A stretch of 64,000 bases of DNA from Pythium myriotylum (Eukaryota; Oomycota; Peronosporomycetes; Pythiales; Pythiaceae): the NCBI GenBank assembly GCA_023091665.1, contig JALJCQ010000017.1, forward strand, positions 3,038,001 to 3,102,000. The letters run 5' to 3'. The notes under the pieces are model-generated. The model made no database searches. It was not told the DNA's origin and saw only the letters and a program-made list of their open reading frames with translations. Positions 20,788-32,456 of the stretch are shown in pieces. Position 1 is the first letter of the stretch, and each line of letters starts with the position of its first letter. A program made the position numbers and the translations under genes.

Positions 20788-23700
20788 ACCGCTCCAACGT
20801 CGACTGGAAGTAAAACGCAGCGTCGGCACAACCTTGTGGGACCCGCCGAGGCGTGTAGATCTTCCGGTGTGTCATGTATGACACACCTCTTGTGACTCCT
20901 CATCCAAAGGTAGTTCTCAGTACCCTCTGATAAAGTTAAACAATCTGAAGCACACACACCATCACACGTTTTAAGTCGACGTCGAGATTTGGCATCAGCC
21001 CAGCGAGTGGCTCCACAAGGAGGTTCGCTGGCTTGTAATCAGCGGTCTGATGATAGTCTCCACTGCCCTTCTTCACTGGTAGCGCTGGACACGCCCACGG
21101 CAAGTTCGGTTTCTCGTACACCCACCCCGAACGAGCCAACTTCTCACTGAAAGTCTCCATGAATCGCTGCAGTTCCGGTGGGTACTTCCTTGCTTTAACT
21201 TGTTGTACCGCTCCAACGTCGACTGGAAGTAAAACGCAGCGTCGGCACAACCTTGTGGGACCCGCCGAGGCGTGTAGATCTTCCGGTGTGTCATGTATGA
21301 CACACCTCTTGTGACTCCTCATCCAAAGGTAGTTCTCAGTACCCTCTGATAAAGTTAAACAATCTGAAGCACACACACCATCACACGTTTTAAGTCGACG
21401 TCGAGATTTGGCATCAGCCCAGCGAGTGGCTCCACAAGGAGGTTCGCTGGCTTGTAATCAGCGGTCTGATGATAGTCTCCACTGCCCTTCTTCACTGGTA
21501 GCGCTGGACACGCCCACGGCAAGTTCGGTTTCTCGTACACCCACCCCGAACGAGCCAACTTCTCACTGAAAGTCTCCATGAATCGCTGCAGTTCCGGTGG
21601 GTACTTCCTTGCTTTAACTTGTTGTACCGCTCCAACGTCGACTGGAAGTAAAACGCAGCGTCGGCACAACCTTGTGGGACCCGCCGAGGCGTGTAGATCT
21701 TCCGGTGTGTCATGTATGACACACCTCTTGTGACTCCTCATCCAAAGGTAGTTCTCAGTACCCTCTGATAAAGTTAAACAATCTGAAGCACACACACCAT
21801 CACACGTTTTAAGTCGACGTCGAGATTTGGCATCAGCCCAGCGAGTGGCTCCACAAGGAGGTTCGCTGGCTTGTAATCAGCGGTCTGATGATAGTCTCCA
21901 CTGCCCTTCTTCACTGGTAGCGCTGGACACGCCCACGGCAAGTTCGGTTTCTCGTACACCCACCCCGAACGAGCCAACTTCTCACTGAAAGTCTCCATGA
22001 ATCGCTGCAGTTCCGGTGGGTACTTCCTTGCTTTAACTTGTTGTACCGCTCCAACGTCGACTGGAAGTAAAACGCAGCGTCGGCACAACCTTGTGGGACC
22101 CGCCGAGGCGTGTAGATCTTCCGGTGTGTCATGTATGACACACCTCTTGTGACTCCTCATCCAAAGGTAGTTCTCAGTACCCTCTGATAAAGTTAAACAA
22201 TCTGAAGCACACACACCATCACACGTTTTAAGTCGACGTCGAGATTTGGCATCAGCCCAGCGAGTGGCTCCACAAGGAGGTTCGCTGGCTTGTAATCAGC
22301 GGTCTGATGATAGTCTCCACTGCCCTTCTTCACTGGTAGCGCTGGACACGCCCACGGCAAGTTCGGTTTCTCGTACACCCACCCCGAACGAGCCAACTTC
22401 TCACTGAAAGTCTCCATGAATCGCTGCAGTTCCGGTGGGTACTTCCTTGCTTTAACTTGTTGTACCGCTCCAACGTCGACTGGAAGTAAAACGCAGCGTC
22501 GGCACAACCTTGTGGGACCCGCCGAGGCGTGTAGATCTTCCGGTGTGTCATGTATGACACACCTCTTGTGACTCCTCATCCAAAGGTAGTTCTCAGTACC
22601 CTCTGATAAAGTTAAACAATCTGAAGCACACACACCATCACACGTTTTAAGTCGACGTCGAGATTTGGCATCAGCCCAGCGAGTGGCTCCACAAGGAGGT
22701 TCGCTGGCTTGTAATCAGCGGTCTGATGATAGTCTCCACTGCCCTTCTTCACTGGTAGCGCTGGACACGCCCACGGCAAGTTCGGTTTCTCGTACACCCA
22801 CCCCGAACGAGCCAACTTCTCACTGAAAGTCTCCATGAATCGCTGCAGTTCCGGTGGGTACTTCCTTGCTTTAACTTGTTGTACCGCTCCAACGTCGACT
22901 GGAAGTAAAACGCAGCGTCGGCACAACCTTGTGGGACCCGCCGAGGCGTGTAGATCTTCCGGTGTGTCATGTATGACACACCTCTTGTGACTCCTCATCC
23001 AAAGGTAGTTCTCAGTACCCTCTGATAAAGTTAAACAATCTGAAGCACACACACCATCACACGTTTTAAGTCGACGTCGAGATTTGGCATCAGCCCAGCG
23101 AGTGGCTCCACAAGGAGGTTCGCTGGCTTGTAATCAGCGGTCTGATGATAGTCTCCACTGCCCTTCTTCACTGGTAGCGCTGGACACGCCCACGGCAAGT
23201 TCGGTTTCTCGTACACCCACCCCGAACGAGCCAACTTCTCACTGAAAGTCTCCATGAATCGCTGCAGTTCCGGTGGGTACTTCCTTGCTTTAACTTGTTG
23301 TACCGCTCCAACGTCGACTGGAAGTAAAACGCAGCGTCGGCACAACCTTGTGGGACCCGCCGAGGCGTGTAGATCTTCCGGTGTGTCATGTATGACACAC
23401 CTCTTGTGACTCCTCATCCAAAGGTAGTTCTCAGTACCCTCTGATAAAGTTAAACAATCTGAAGCACACACACCATCACACGTTTTAAGTCGACGTCGAG
23501 ATTTGGCATCAGCCCAGCGAGTGGCTCCACAAGGAGGTTCGCTGGCTTGTAATCAGCGGTCTGATGATAGTCTCCACTGCCCTTCTTCACTGGTAGCGCT
23601 GGACACGCCCACGGCAAGTTCGGTTTCTCGTACACCCACCCCGAACGAGCCAACTTCTCACTGAAAGTCTCCATGAATCGCTGCAGTTCCGGTGGGTACT

Positions 23701-26700
23701 TCCTTGCTTTAACTTGTTGTACCGCTCCAACGTCGACTGGAAGTAAAACGCAGCGTCGGCACAACCTTGTGGGACCCGCCGAGGCGTGTAGATCTTCCGG
23801 TGTGTCATGTATGACACACCTCTTGTGACTCCTCATCCAAAGGTAGTTCTCAGTACCCTCTGATAAAGTTAAACAATCTGAAGCACACACACCATCACAC
23901 GTTTTAAGTCGACGTCGAGATTTGGCATCAGCCCAGCGAGTGGCTCCACAAGGAGGTTCGCTGGCTTGTAATCAGCGGTCTGATGATAGTCTCCACTGCC
24001 CTTCTTCACTGGTAGCGCTGGACACGCCCACGGCAAGTTCGGTTTCTCGTACACCCACCCCGAACGAGCCAACTTCTCACTGAAAGTCTCCATGAATCGC
24101 TGCAGTTCCGGTGGGTACTTCCTTGCTTTAACTTGTTGTACCGCTCCAACGTCGACTGGAAGTAAAACGCAGCGTCGGCACAACCTTGTGGGACCCGCCG
24201 AGGCGTGTAGATCTTCCGGTGTGTCATGTATGACACACCTCTTGTGACTCCTCATCCAAAGGTAGTTCTCAGTACCCTCTGATAAAGTTAAACAATCTGA
24301 AGCACACACACCATCACACGTTTTAAGTCGACGTCGAGATTTGGCATCAGCCCAGCGAGTGGCTCCACAAGGAGGTTCGCTGGCTTGTAATCAGCGGTCT
24401 GATGATAGTCTCCACTGCCCTTCTTCACTGGTAGCGCTGGACACGCCCACGGCAAGTTCGGTTTCTCGTACACCCACCCCGAACGAGCCAACTTCTCACT
24501 GAAAGTCTCCATGAATCGCTGCAGTTCCGGTGGGTACTTCCTTGCTTTAACTTGTTGTACCGCTCCAACGTCGACTGGAAGTAAAACGCAGCGTCGGCAC
24601 AACCTTGTGGGACCCGCCGAGGCGTGTAGATCTTCCGGTGTGTCATGTATGACACACCTCTTGTGACTCCTCATCCAAAGGTAGTTCTCAGTACCCTCTG
24701 ATAAAGTTAAACAATCTGAAGCACACACACCATCACACGTTTTAAGTCGACGTCGAGATTTGGCATCAGCCCAGCGAGTGGCTCCACAAGGAGGTTCGCT
24801 GGCTTGTAATCAGCGGTCTGATGATAGTCTCCACTGCCCTTCTTCACTGGTAGCGCTGGACACGCCCACGGCAAGTTCGGTTTCTCGTACACCCACCCCG
24901 AACGAGCCAACTTCTCACTGAAAGTCTCCATGAATCGCTGCAGTTCCGGTGGGTACTTCCTTGCTTTAACTTGTTGTACCGCTCCAACGTCGACTGGAAG
25001 TAAAACGCAGCGTCGGCACAACCTTGTGGGACCCGCCGAGGCGTGTAGATCTTCCGGTGTGTCATGTATGACACACCTCTTGTGACTCCTCATCCAAAGG
25101 TAGTTCTCAGTACCCTCTGATAAAGTTAAACAATCTGAAGCACACACACCATCACACGTTTTAAGTCGACGTCGAGATTTGGCATCAGCCCAGCGAGTGG
25201 CTCCACAAGGAGGTTCGCTGGCTTGTAATCAGCGGTCTGATGATAGTCTCCACTGCCCTTCTTCACTGGTAGCGCTGGACACGCCCACGGCAAGTTCGGT
25301 TTCTCGTACACCCACCCCGAACGAGCCAACTTCTCACTGAAAGTCTCCATGAATCGCTGCAGTTCCGGTGGGTACTTCCTTGCTTTAACTTGTTGTACCG
25401 CTCCAACGTCGACTGGAAGTAAAACGCAGCGTCGGCACAACCTTGTGGGACCCGCCGAGGCGTGTAGATCTTCCGGTGTGTCATGTATGACACACCTCTT
25501 GTGACTCCTCATCCAAAGGTAGTTCTCAGTACCCTCTGATAAAGTTAAACAATCTGAAGCACACACACCATCACACGTTTTAAGTCGACGTCGAGATTTG
25601 GCATCAGCCCAGCGAGTGGCTCCACAAGGAGGTTCGCTGGCTTGTAATCAGCGGTCTGATGATAGTCTCCACTGCCCTTCTTCACTGGTAGCGCTGGACA
25701 CGCCCACGGCAAGTTCGGTTTCTCGTACACCCACCCCGAACGAGCCAACTTCTCACTGAAAGTCTCCATGAATCGCTGCAGTTCCGGTGGGTACTTCCTT
25801 GCTTTAACTTGTTGTACCGCTCCAACGTCGACTGGAAGTAAAACGCAGCGTCGGCACAACCTTGTGGGACCCGCCGAGGCGTGTAGATCTTCCGGTGTGT
25901 CATGTATGACACACCTCTTGTGACTCCTCATCCAAAGGTAGTTCTCAGTACCCTCTGATAAAGTTAAACAATCTGAAGCACACACACCATCACACGTTTT
26001 AAGTCGACGTCGAGATTTGGCATCAGCCCAGCGAGTGGCTCCACAAGGAGGTTCGCTGGCTTGTAATCAGCGGTCTGATGATAGTCTCCACTGCCCTTCT
26101 TCACTGGTAGCGCTGGACACGCCCACGGCAAGTTCGGTTTCTCGTACACCCACCCCGAACGAGCCAACTTCTCACTGAAAGTCTCCATGAATCGCTGCAG
26201 TTCCGGTGGGTACTTCCTTGCTTTAACTTGTTGTACCGCTCCAACGTCGACTGGAAGTAAAACGCAGCGTCGGCACAACCTTGTGGGACCCGCCGAGGCG
26301 TGTAGATCTTCCGGTGTGTCATGTATGACACACCTCTTGTGACTCCTCATCCAAAGGTAGTTCTCAGTACCCTCTGATAAAGTTAAACAATCTGAAGCAC
26401 ACACACCATCACACGTTTTAAGTCGACGTCGAGATTTGGCATCAGCCCAGCGAGTGGCTCCACAAGGAGGTTCGCTGGCTTGTAATCAGCGGTCTGATGA
26501 TAGTCTCCACTGCCCTTCTTCACTGGTAGCGCTGGACACGCCCACGGCAAGTTCGGTTTCTCGTACACCCACCCCGAACGAGCCAACTTCTCACTGAAAG
26601 TCTCCATGAATCGCTGCAGTTCCGGTGGGTACTTCCTTGCTTTAACTTGTTGTACCGCTCCAACGTCGACTGGAAGTAAAACGCAGCGTCGGCACAACCT

Positions 26701-28745
26701 TGTGGGACCCGCCGAGGCGTGTAGATCTTCCGGTGTGTCATGTATGACACACCTCTTGTGACTCCTCATCCAAAGGTAGTTCTCAGTACCCTCTGATAAA
26801 GTTAAACAATCTGAAGCACACACACCATCACACGTTTTAAGTCGACGTCGAGATTTGGCATCAGCCCAGCGAGTGGCTCCACAAGGAGGTTCGCTGGCTT
26901 GTAATCAGCGGTCTGATGATAGTCTCCACTGCCCTTCTTCACTGGTAGCGCTGGACACGCCCACGGCAAGTTCGGTTTCTCGTACACCCACCCCGAACGA
27001 GCCAACTTCTCACTGAAAGTCTCCATGAATCGCTGCAGTTCCGGTGGGTACTTCCTTGCTTTAACTTGTTGTACCGCTCCAACGTCGACTGGAAGTAAAA
27101 CGCAGCGTCGGCACAACCTTGTGGGACCCGCCGAGGCGTGTAGATCTTCCGGTGTGTCATGTATGACACACCTCTTGTGACTCCTCATCCAAAGGTAGTT
27201 CTCAGTACCCTCTGATAAAGTTAAACAATCTGAAGCACACACACCATCACACGTTTTAAGTCGACGTCGAGATTTGGCATCAGCCCAGCGAGTGGCTCCA
27301 CAAGGAGGTTCGCTGGCTTGTAATCAGCGGTCTGATGATAGTCTCCACTGCCCTTCTTCACTGGTAGCGCTGGACACGCCCACGGCAAGTTCGGTTTCTC
27401 GTACACCCACCCCGAACGAGCCAACTTCTCACTGAAAGTCTCCATGAATCGCTGCAGTTCCGGTGGGTACTTCCTTGCTTTAACTTGTTGTACCGCTCCA
27501 ACGTCGACTGGAAGTAAAACGCAGCGTCGGCACAACCTTGTGGGACCCGCCGAGGCGTGTAGATCTTCCGGTGTGTCATGTATGACACACCTCTTGTGAC
27601 TCCTCATCCAAAGGTAGTTCTCAGTACCCTCTGATAAAGTTAAACAATCTGAAGCACACACACCATCACACGTTTTAAGTCGACGTCGAGATTTGGCATC
27701 AGCCCAGCGAGTGGCTCCACAAGGAGGTTCGCTGGCTTGTAATCAGCGGTCTGATGATAGTCTCCACTGCCCTTCTTCACTGGTAGCGCTGGACACGCCC
27801 ACGGCAAGTTCGGTTTCTCGTACACCCACCCCGAACGAGCCAACTTCTCACTGAAAGTCTCCATGAATCGCTGCAGTTCCGGTGGGTACTTCCTTGCTTT
27901 AACTTGTTGTACCGCTCCAACGTCGACTGGAAGTAAAACGCAGCGTCGGCACAACCTTGTGGGACCCGCCGAGGCGTGTAGATCTTCCGGTGTGTCATGT
28001 ATGACACACCTCTTGTGACTCCTCATCCAAAGGTAGTTCTCAGTACCCTCTGATAAAGTTAAACAATCTGAAGCACACACACCATCACACGTTTTAAGTC
28101 GACGTCGAGATTTGGCATCAGCCCAGCGAGTGGCTCCACAAGGAGGTTCGCTGGCTTGTAATCAGCGGTCTGATGATAGTCTCCACTGCCCTTCTTCACT
28201 GGTAGCGCTGGACACGCCCACGGCAAGTTCGGTTTCTCGTACACCCACCCCGAACGAGCCAACTTCTCACTGAAAGTCTCCATGAATCGCTGCAGTTCCG
28301 GTGGGTACTTCCTTGCTTTAACTTGTTGTACCGCTCCAACGTCGACTGGAAGTAAAACGCAGCGTCGGCACAACCTTGTGGGACCCGCCGAGGCGTGTAG
28401 ATCTTCCGGTGTGTCATGTATGACACACCTCTTGTGACTCCTCATCCAAAGGTAGTTCTCAGTACCCTCTGATAAAGTTAAACAATCTGAAGCACACACA
28501 CCATCACACGTTTTAAGTCGACGTCGAGATTTGGCATCAGCCCAGCGAGTGGCTCCACAAGGAGGTTCGCTGGCTTGTAATCAGCGGTCTGATGATAGTC
28601 TCCACTGCCCTTCTTCACTGGTAGCGCTGGACACGCCCACGGCAAGTTCGGTTTCTCGTACACCCACCCCGAACGAGCCAACTTCTCACTGAAAGTCTCC
28701 ATGAATCGCTGCAGTTCCGGTGGGTACTTCCTTGCTTTAACTTGT
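20788..28745 (-). repeat. Tandem array: 19 copies of a 419-bp reverse-transcriptase segment
   Basis: Unit starts (ACCGCTCCAACG on the plus strand) recur every 419 bases from 20788 to 28330, and the last unit ends at 28745, giving 18.99 copies. All copies look identical by eye, and their two open frames translate identically. On the minus strand each unit covers RT from KARKYPPELQRF through LPWACPALPVKKGSGDYHQT to RRVPQGCADAAFYFQSTLER, with internal frameshifts and a TGA in RGY(stop)EL. Because 419 is not a multiple of 3, the units cannot form one long frame. Each junction carries a 3-base filler (TGT) absent from the native flanks. Confidence 0.95.
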
Positions 28746-29381
28746 ACGGCACCACGCCTTTCTTCGGCCTAATCTTCATCGACTCGACGCGTGCTTCGCA
28801 CATGTAGATTACCGACCGCAGTCGCTCGATATTCTCCACTGGAAAACCTTCATCCAAAGCACGGCTGATCATGTCTTCCACCGCCGTATTTGTCTCTCCC
28901 GCATCGTGGCTGCCACCCACCTTGGGCTCATCTCGCGTGTCATCGTCTTCATCGTTCGACGGAGCCGCCAACATCTCCAGCTGCCGGTCAACGTCAATAC
29001 CCAGCACGTCCTTCCCCAACAAGAACTCACCGCCACCATCGACGATCAAACACTCCACTGGCGCCTAGATACTCACAGGCACAGCCGCCGTTCTCAACGA
29101 CAAACGCACACACACAGTCTCAGTCATCGTGATCGTGCGACCACCCGCCAACTCCACTCAATCGGTTGCTGAAGAGTCTTCACCTTTATTGATTCGTCCA
29201 ACACACGCAGCTTGTTTACGTCTCTGTGACCGATACACGACTTACAAGCATCGCTATCGGCACAGCACGCAAGTTCCAACTCACCGTTCACTGTCACACT
29301 CGGTTGTTTCGATGGTAGGCACTCCCTAATTCTTCGGAGCGTCGCGTTACCTTCCCTGGTCATGTTTTTCGCGTTGGGCAA
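28615..29381 (-). pseudogene. Ty3/gypsy protease to RT N-terminus
   Basis: The minus strand starts with a protease-like segment (VTVNGELELACCADSDACKSC). The usual DSG/DTG active-site triplet reads DSD. A second frame gives EFLLGKDVLGIDVDRQLEML, typical of the protease C-terminus in this group, then VESMKIRPKKGVVPY. The RT start (KARKYPPELQRF) follows after a one-base shift at the array border near 28745. Decayed. Confidence 0.7.
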
Positions 29382-30411
29382 CTCTCACGTTTGCCTTCGC
29401 CGACACGCTCAGCTGCGTGCAGTTGGAGAGCTTGTGCTACGGTAACATCCACCAATGTGAAGAACGCCATCCAAATCAACACCGTTGCCACCTTTGCTTT
29501 GGTTACCACCGGCAGTCTTCATTTTCACAACAGTCAGATGATCTTGTTCCCCGACCGCCGCCGTCGAACTTCTTGTCGTTGTATTTGGCGCCGCCGTTGG
29601 TCTTCCTTTTCTTTGAGTTTGGCGTATCACCCCGTCCTCAAGACTGCGTTTGTGCTGCTTGAGTTCCAAGTCTGTTCTCGCCTGCTCAAGCGCCAGACGA
29701 TACACCAACTTGTGCAGCGACGTTCCACTTTGATTCACTGTCGTGGAAGTCCAACCCGTTCTTCACACGCTTTGCCATCCGTTCAGGTAAGCACTGGATC
29801 AAGTTCTTACACTTCTTCTCCTGCGCCTTCTTGAAGGGTCTCCTCAGTCCGTTGGCACTAATGATCTTGTTGCAGGAGTGAAAGTAGTCCGTGACTTGCG
29901 CCTTCACGCCAGTAATCGTCGAAGCTCACTCTCGAACAGTTCGTCAATGTTCAGCAGGTCTCATTCTTAAACGACTCCACCGTCACGTTTATCCAGTTCC
30001 ACAAGAAGGCTTCAGTCAAGTCCTCCTTATCAATGTTCCACTCGATCTCACACAGAGTGTCGAAGAACGCTTCATCAAACGAGTTGCGAACGCGGACTAA
30101 GAGCAATCGCAACGCGGCCCTCTATCTCTATCTCGACCGCGATTAGAGGAGCGTCGTCGAGAATTTCAGCGCATCGAGGGTCTCTTTCTCCAACGTTGGA
30201 ATCTGCGACCTGTGCGACTCTCTATCACGGGCTCGAATAGAGATGTTCTCACGTCGCATATAAATGTGAGTGGCCAGTCTCTAACTATCTAAGCACTTTC
30301 ATTGGCTACCCTAAAAGGTCTCAATCCCGCTGTGGGATAGAATCGCATGAAGGTGTCGGTGCGTGCATGCCCATTCGCACGCTGCCCAGCACTTGAGATT
30401 GCGCAGGCAGC

Positions 30412-30541
30412 ATGGGCCACGGGAAGACTTGGACGGACGAAGAGAACGAAGCGCGAGCGAGAATCCCATCGTCGGGACGGACCAAAACGGGGCGACGCTA
30501 TGGGCAACTGTCCATGAGGGCTTTGCTCAGATCATCCGGGT
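30412..30541 (+). pseudogene. Harbinger Myb/SANT-like protein remnant
   Basis: ATG at 30412 leads to KTWTDEENEA in one frame. The continuation NPIVGTDQNGATLWATVHEG is in another frame. This W-T-x-E-E ... W-x-x-V-H pattern is typical of the DNA-binding partner protein of Harbinger elements. Frameshifted and short. Confidence 0.6.
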
Positions 30542-30559
30542 AATTAGACGCGTGGTGCC

Positions 30560-31050
30560 GTTCATGTCACATGATGATGCTTGAGTTGGACATTACCTCG
30601 ATCAAAGGGTTCGAAACGCCCAGAGGGGGCATGTGAGTTGTCATTAGCTCGATACAGAGCGGATCTTCACGAAAATCGATGCGCACATTGTGCAAAATGA
30701 CGCAAGCGCGGTAAATCGATATTAAATCAGCGATACAATGCAGCCGAGACGGTCGGTCAAGGATTCCGTATCGGTTTTTTTAGGATTCCGAACGTTCTCT
30801 CGACATCTTTGCATACCGCCGATTGGCGTTCATTGTACTCCTCGTGCTGGACCGTGTGTATCACTCAGCGGCTTTGCAAAAATGGTGTACTCGGGTTCGA
30901 TTCCGTCGGTCAACGTGTAGCCAGCCGAACGCTTCTGGTTGTTGAGCGTAACGTAACCTGATTGACGGCGTCAGCGCTGTCCATGAAATGATTCAAGAGT
31001 GGGGAGTGGTCGAAGACGTTGAGACCATTGCTTCTGTTGAAGTCTCTGTG
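30560..31050 (-). pseudogene. Harbinger DDE transposase remnant
   Basis: Minus-strand pieces in shifting frames read GLNVFDHSPLLNHFMDSADA, AGYTLTDGIEPEYTIFAKPL, CKDVERTFGILK and SIYRACVILHNVRIDFRE. These match the DDE_Tnp_4 pattern (YxLxDGIxPxxxxFxK, then ERxFGxLxxR...CxILHN). The N-terminal part with the first catalytic Asp is missing. Confidence 0.75.
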
Positions 31051-31599
31051 GAATAGTCAGCGATACAACAGGAGGCTCTGCTCCAAATTGAATATTTGTT
31101 TCAAAATTGAGCAGCCAATCGCATTGCGCGGATATTTAGAGTAAGGGAACCAGCATTGTGAATGCTCTAAGATCAAGTCCATGTCCTCACCCATGTTCTT
31201 GCATCTCGCTCTCACAGCTTGTTCATACTCGGAGCGTAGATCCAGCCACTTAGCCAGATTCTCATGCAACACAGAGTCCATCTTGACGGCGTGTCCATGA
31301 ACGTGGTGACATGCTGTGGCACCGTTTGGTGCGCAACCACTCGTGGATGCATCGGCACAGCCGCACCAGTCTCAGTCCCAGACCCACGCTCCGCTCCGCT
31401 CACTGTCGTTGGTTGACGATTCGACGACACCGACGTCGCTTTTCCCGCCGTGCCACCTCGCCCACTCCTTGGACGGAGAACACGCTCGGAGTTCATAGTC
31501 GTCGTCGATCTAACCATGGCGTAGAGCCGACTTGTCTTCGCAATCCTTCTTCTTGACGAGCCTTGGTAGCCGCACGCAGCAAAACACTAAATCTAGCTT

Positions 31600-31848
31600 T
31601 GTAATAGGTCCAAGAACTCACTAACACACTGTCAGGGAAGTTGGCCGCTTCCTGGAACTACCCGGCACATTGCCAATTGCAGACTCCCTCTACTTACAGT
31701 CCTTGCCGGACGTGCCTCGTGGAGTTGGCCCACACACGTACCAGCACGACCCGACCCGTATCGTCCTCACGCCTTGCCAGCTCAGCCGCTAGGCAGCTGC
31801 CTTCGGATCGGTGGTGGTTCACGTCTTTCACGTCATCGGCCCACAACA
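31600..31848 (-). repeat. 5' LTR of the Ty3/gypsy element
   Basis: Near-identical to 19199-19447; gag starts about 80 bases inside it on the minus strand. Confidence 0.9.
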
Positions 31849-31853
31849 GACTT
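31849..31853. repeat. Target site duplication GACTT (right)
   Basis: Matches 19194-19198. Confidence 0.85.
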
Positions 31854-32456
31854 GACCTGGTGGGGATCTGTATCGGACTTTACCACCGGCGCCGGAATTG
31901 CTGCACGTATCACCGTCAAAGTGGAGGATATGTGTCACCAGAGCGAGCGGTAGGTACACCGCCGGGCGCGACGGGACTCAAATCTCGCTCCTGATGCGAA
32001 GCCAAAATTCACCCAGAAGAGTGGGGTGGCGCTCAGGTCCGGAAGCATCTGCAGCAAGGCGGGTTCGGAGAGCCCGGAGTACTCACTGGCATGCAGCTTC
32101 ATGAAGAACGGGCGCTTGAGCAGTAGATCATAGTCGGTCGTCGTCTGCGCAACGTGATCGCCACGCGTGGATGAACACGAGACTCCCATGGCTAGTAGCT
32201 GCATTACTGGAAAAGCGCCCGCCGCAGAGTCGTCCTCATTGGGTTAGCTCTGGGGAAGCGAGACCAATTTCCGGGTTTTGAGCGGAAAACTGAAGTATGT
32301 CTGAATGCGACACCTTGTTGTGGGAGCTGGAACTCCCAAGTCGCCTGAAAGTATCGCCGCTAAAGCCACGATGACCTTCTACCGGCCTCTTCGTCTCCTG
32401 TCGTCGGCGGCGCCGGCGGCTGCCCAGGGATTGGCCCAGTTCGGTTGCGGATCGTG
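31854..32456. other. No gene recognised
   Basis: One minus-strand frame (31935-32204) has protein-like composition but no motif I know. Confidence 0.4.

Larger units (their letters stand above)
30098..31170. mobile_element. PIF/Harbinger-like element nested in gag (1,067 bp)
   Basis: It is flanked by the 3-bp duplication TAA (30098-30100 and 31168-31170), as expected for Harbinger. The ends are weak inverted repeats (30101 GAGCAATCGCAACGC; 31167 inward, complement GAGCATTCACAATGC). Removing 30101-31170 restores the gag frame exactly. It holds a Myb/SANT-like remnant on the plus strand and a DDE_Tnp_4-like remnant on the minus strand. Confidence 0.8.
29400..31517 (-). pseudogene. Ty3/gypsy gag, interrupted by a Harbinger element
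   Basis: The start ATG is at 31515-31517 (MVRSTTTMNSERVLRPRSG). After a frameshift near 31270 the frame reads HENLAKWLDLRSEYEQAVRA ... GEDMDLIL, then the insertion (30101-31167). It resumes in frame as VRVRNSFDEAFFDTLCEIEW, and later as FHSCNKIISANGLRRPFKKA and NLIQCLPERMAKRVKNGLDF. No zinc knuckle is evident. Multiple frameshifts make it non-functional. Confidence 0.65.
19199..31848 (-). mobile_element. Ty3/gypsy LTR retrotransposon (chromovirus-type) with an internal tandem array
   Basis: LTRs of 249 bp (19199-19447 and 31600-31848) start TGT and end ACA on the plus strand. They are flanked by the 5-bp duplication GACTT (19194-19198 and 31849-31853), so this is one insertion of 12.65 kb. 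On the minus strand the order is gag (from 31517), protease, reverse transcriptase, integrase, chromodomain. A 7.96-kb array of RT copies and a Harbinger element account for most of the excess length; the element would be about 4-5 kb without them. The purine-rich strand of 19448-19457 is a plausible polypurine tract. The LTRs differ at about eight positions by eye (roughly 97% identity). Confidence 0.9.

Noticed and set aside
20936..28499. Repeated 146- and 76-residue open frames as a protein-coding gene family
   Set aside because: They are the same 419-bp RT segment read across unit junctions; the unit length shifts the frame, and the frames run through junctions that no RT contains.
20788..28745. 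CRISPR array or centromeric satellite
   Set aside because: There are no spacers, and the unit is part of a reverse transcriptase within one LTR element with target duplications.
30101..31167. Part of gag itself
   Set aside because: Removing it with one TAA restores the gag frame, and its content is Harbinger-like.
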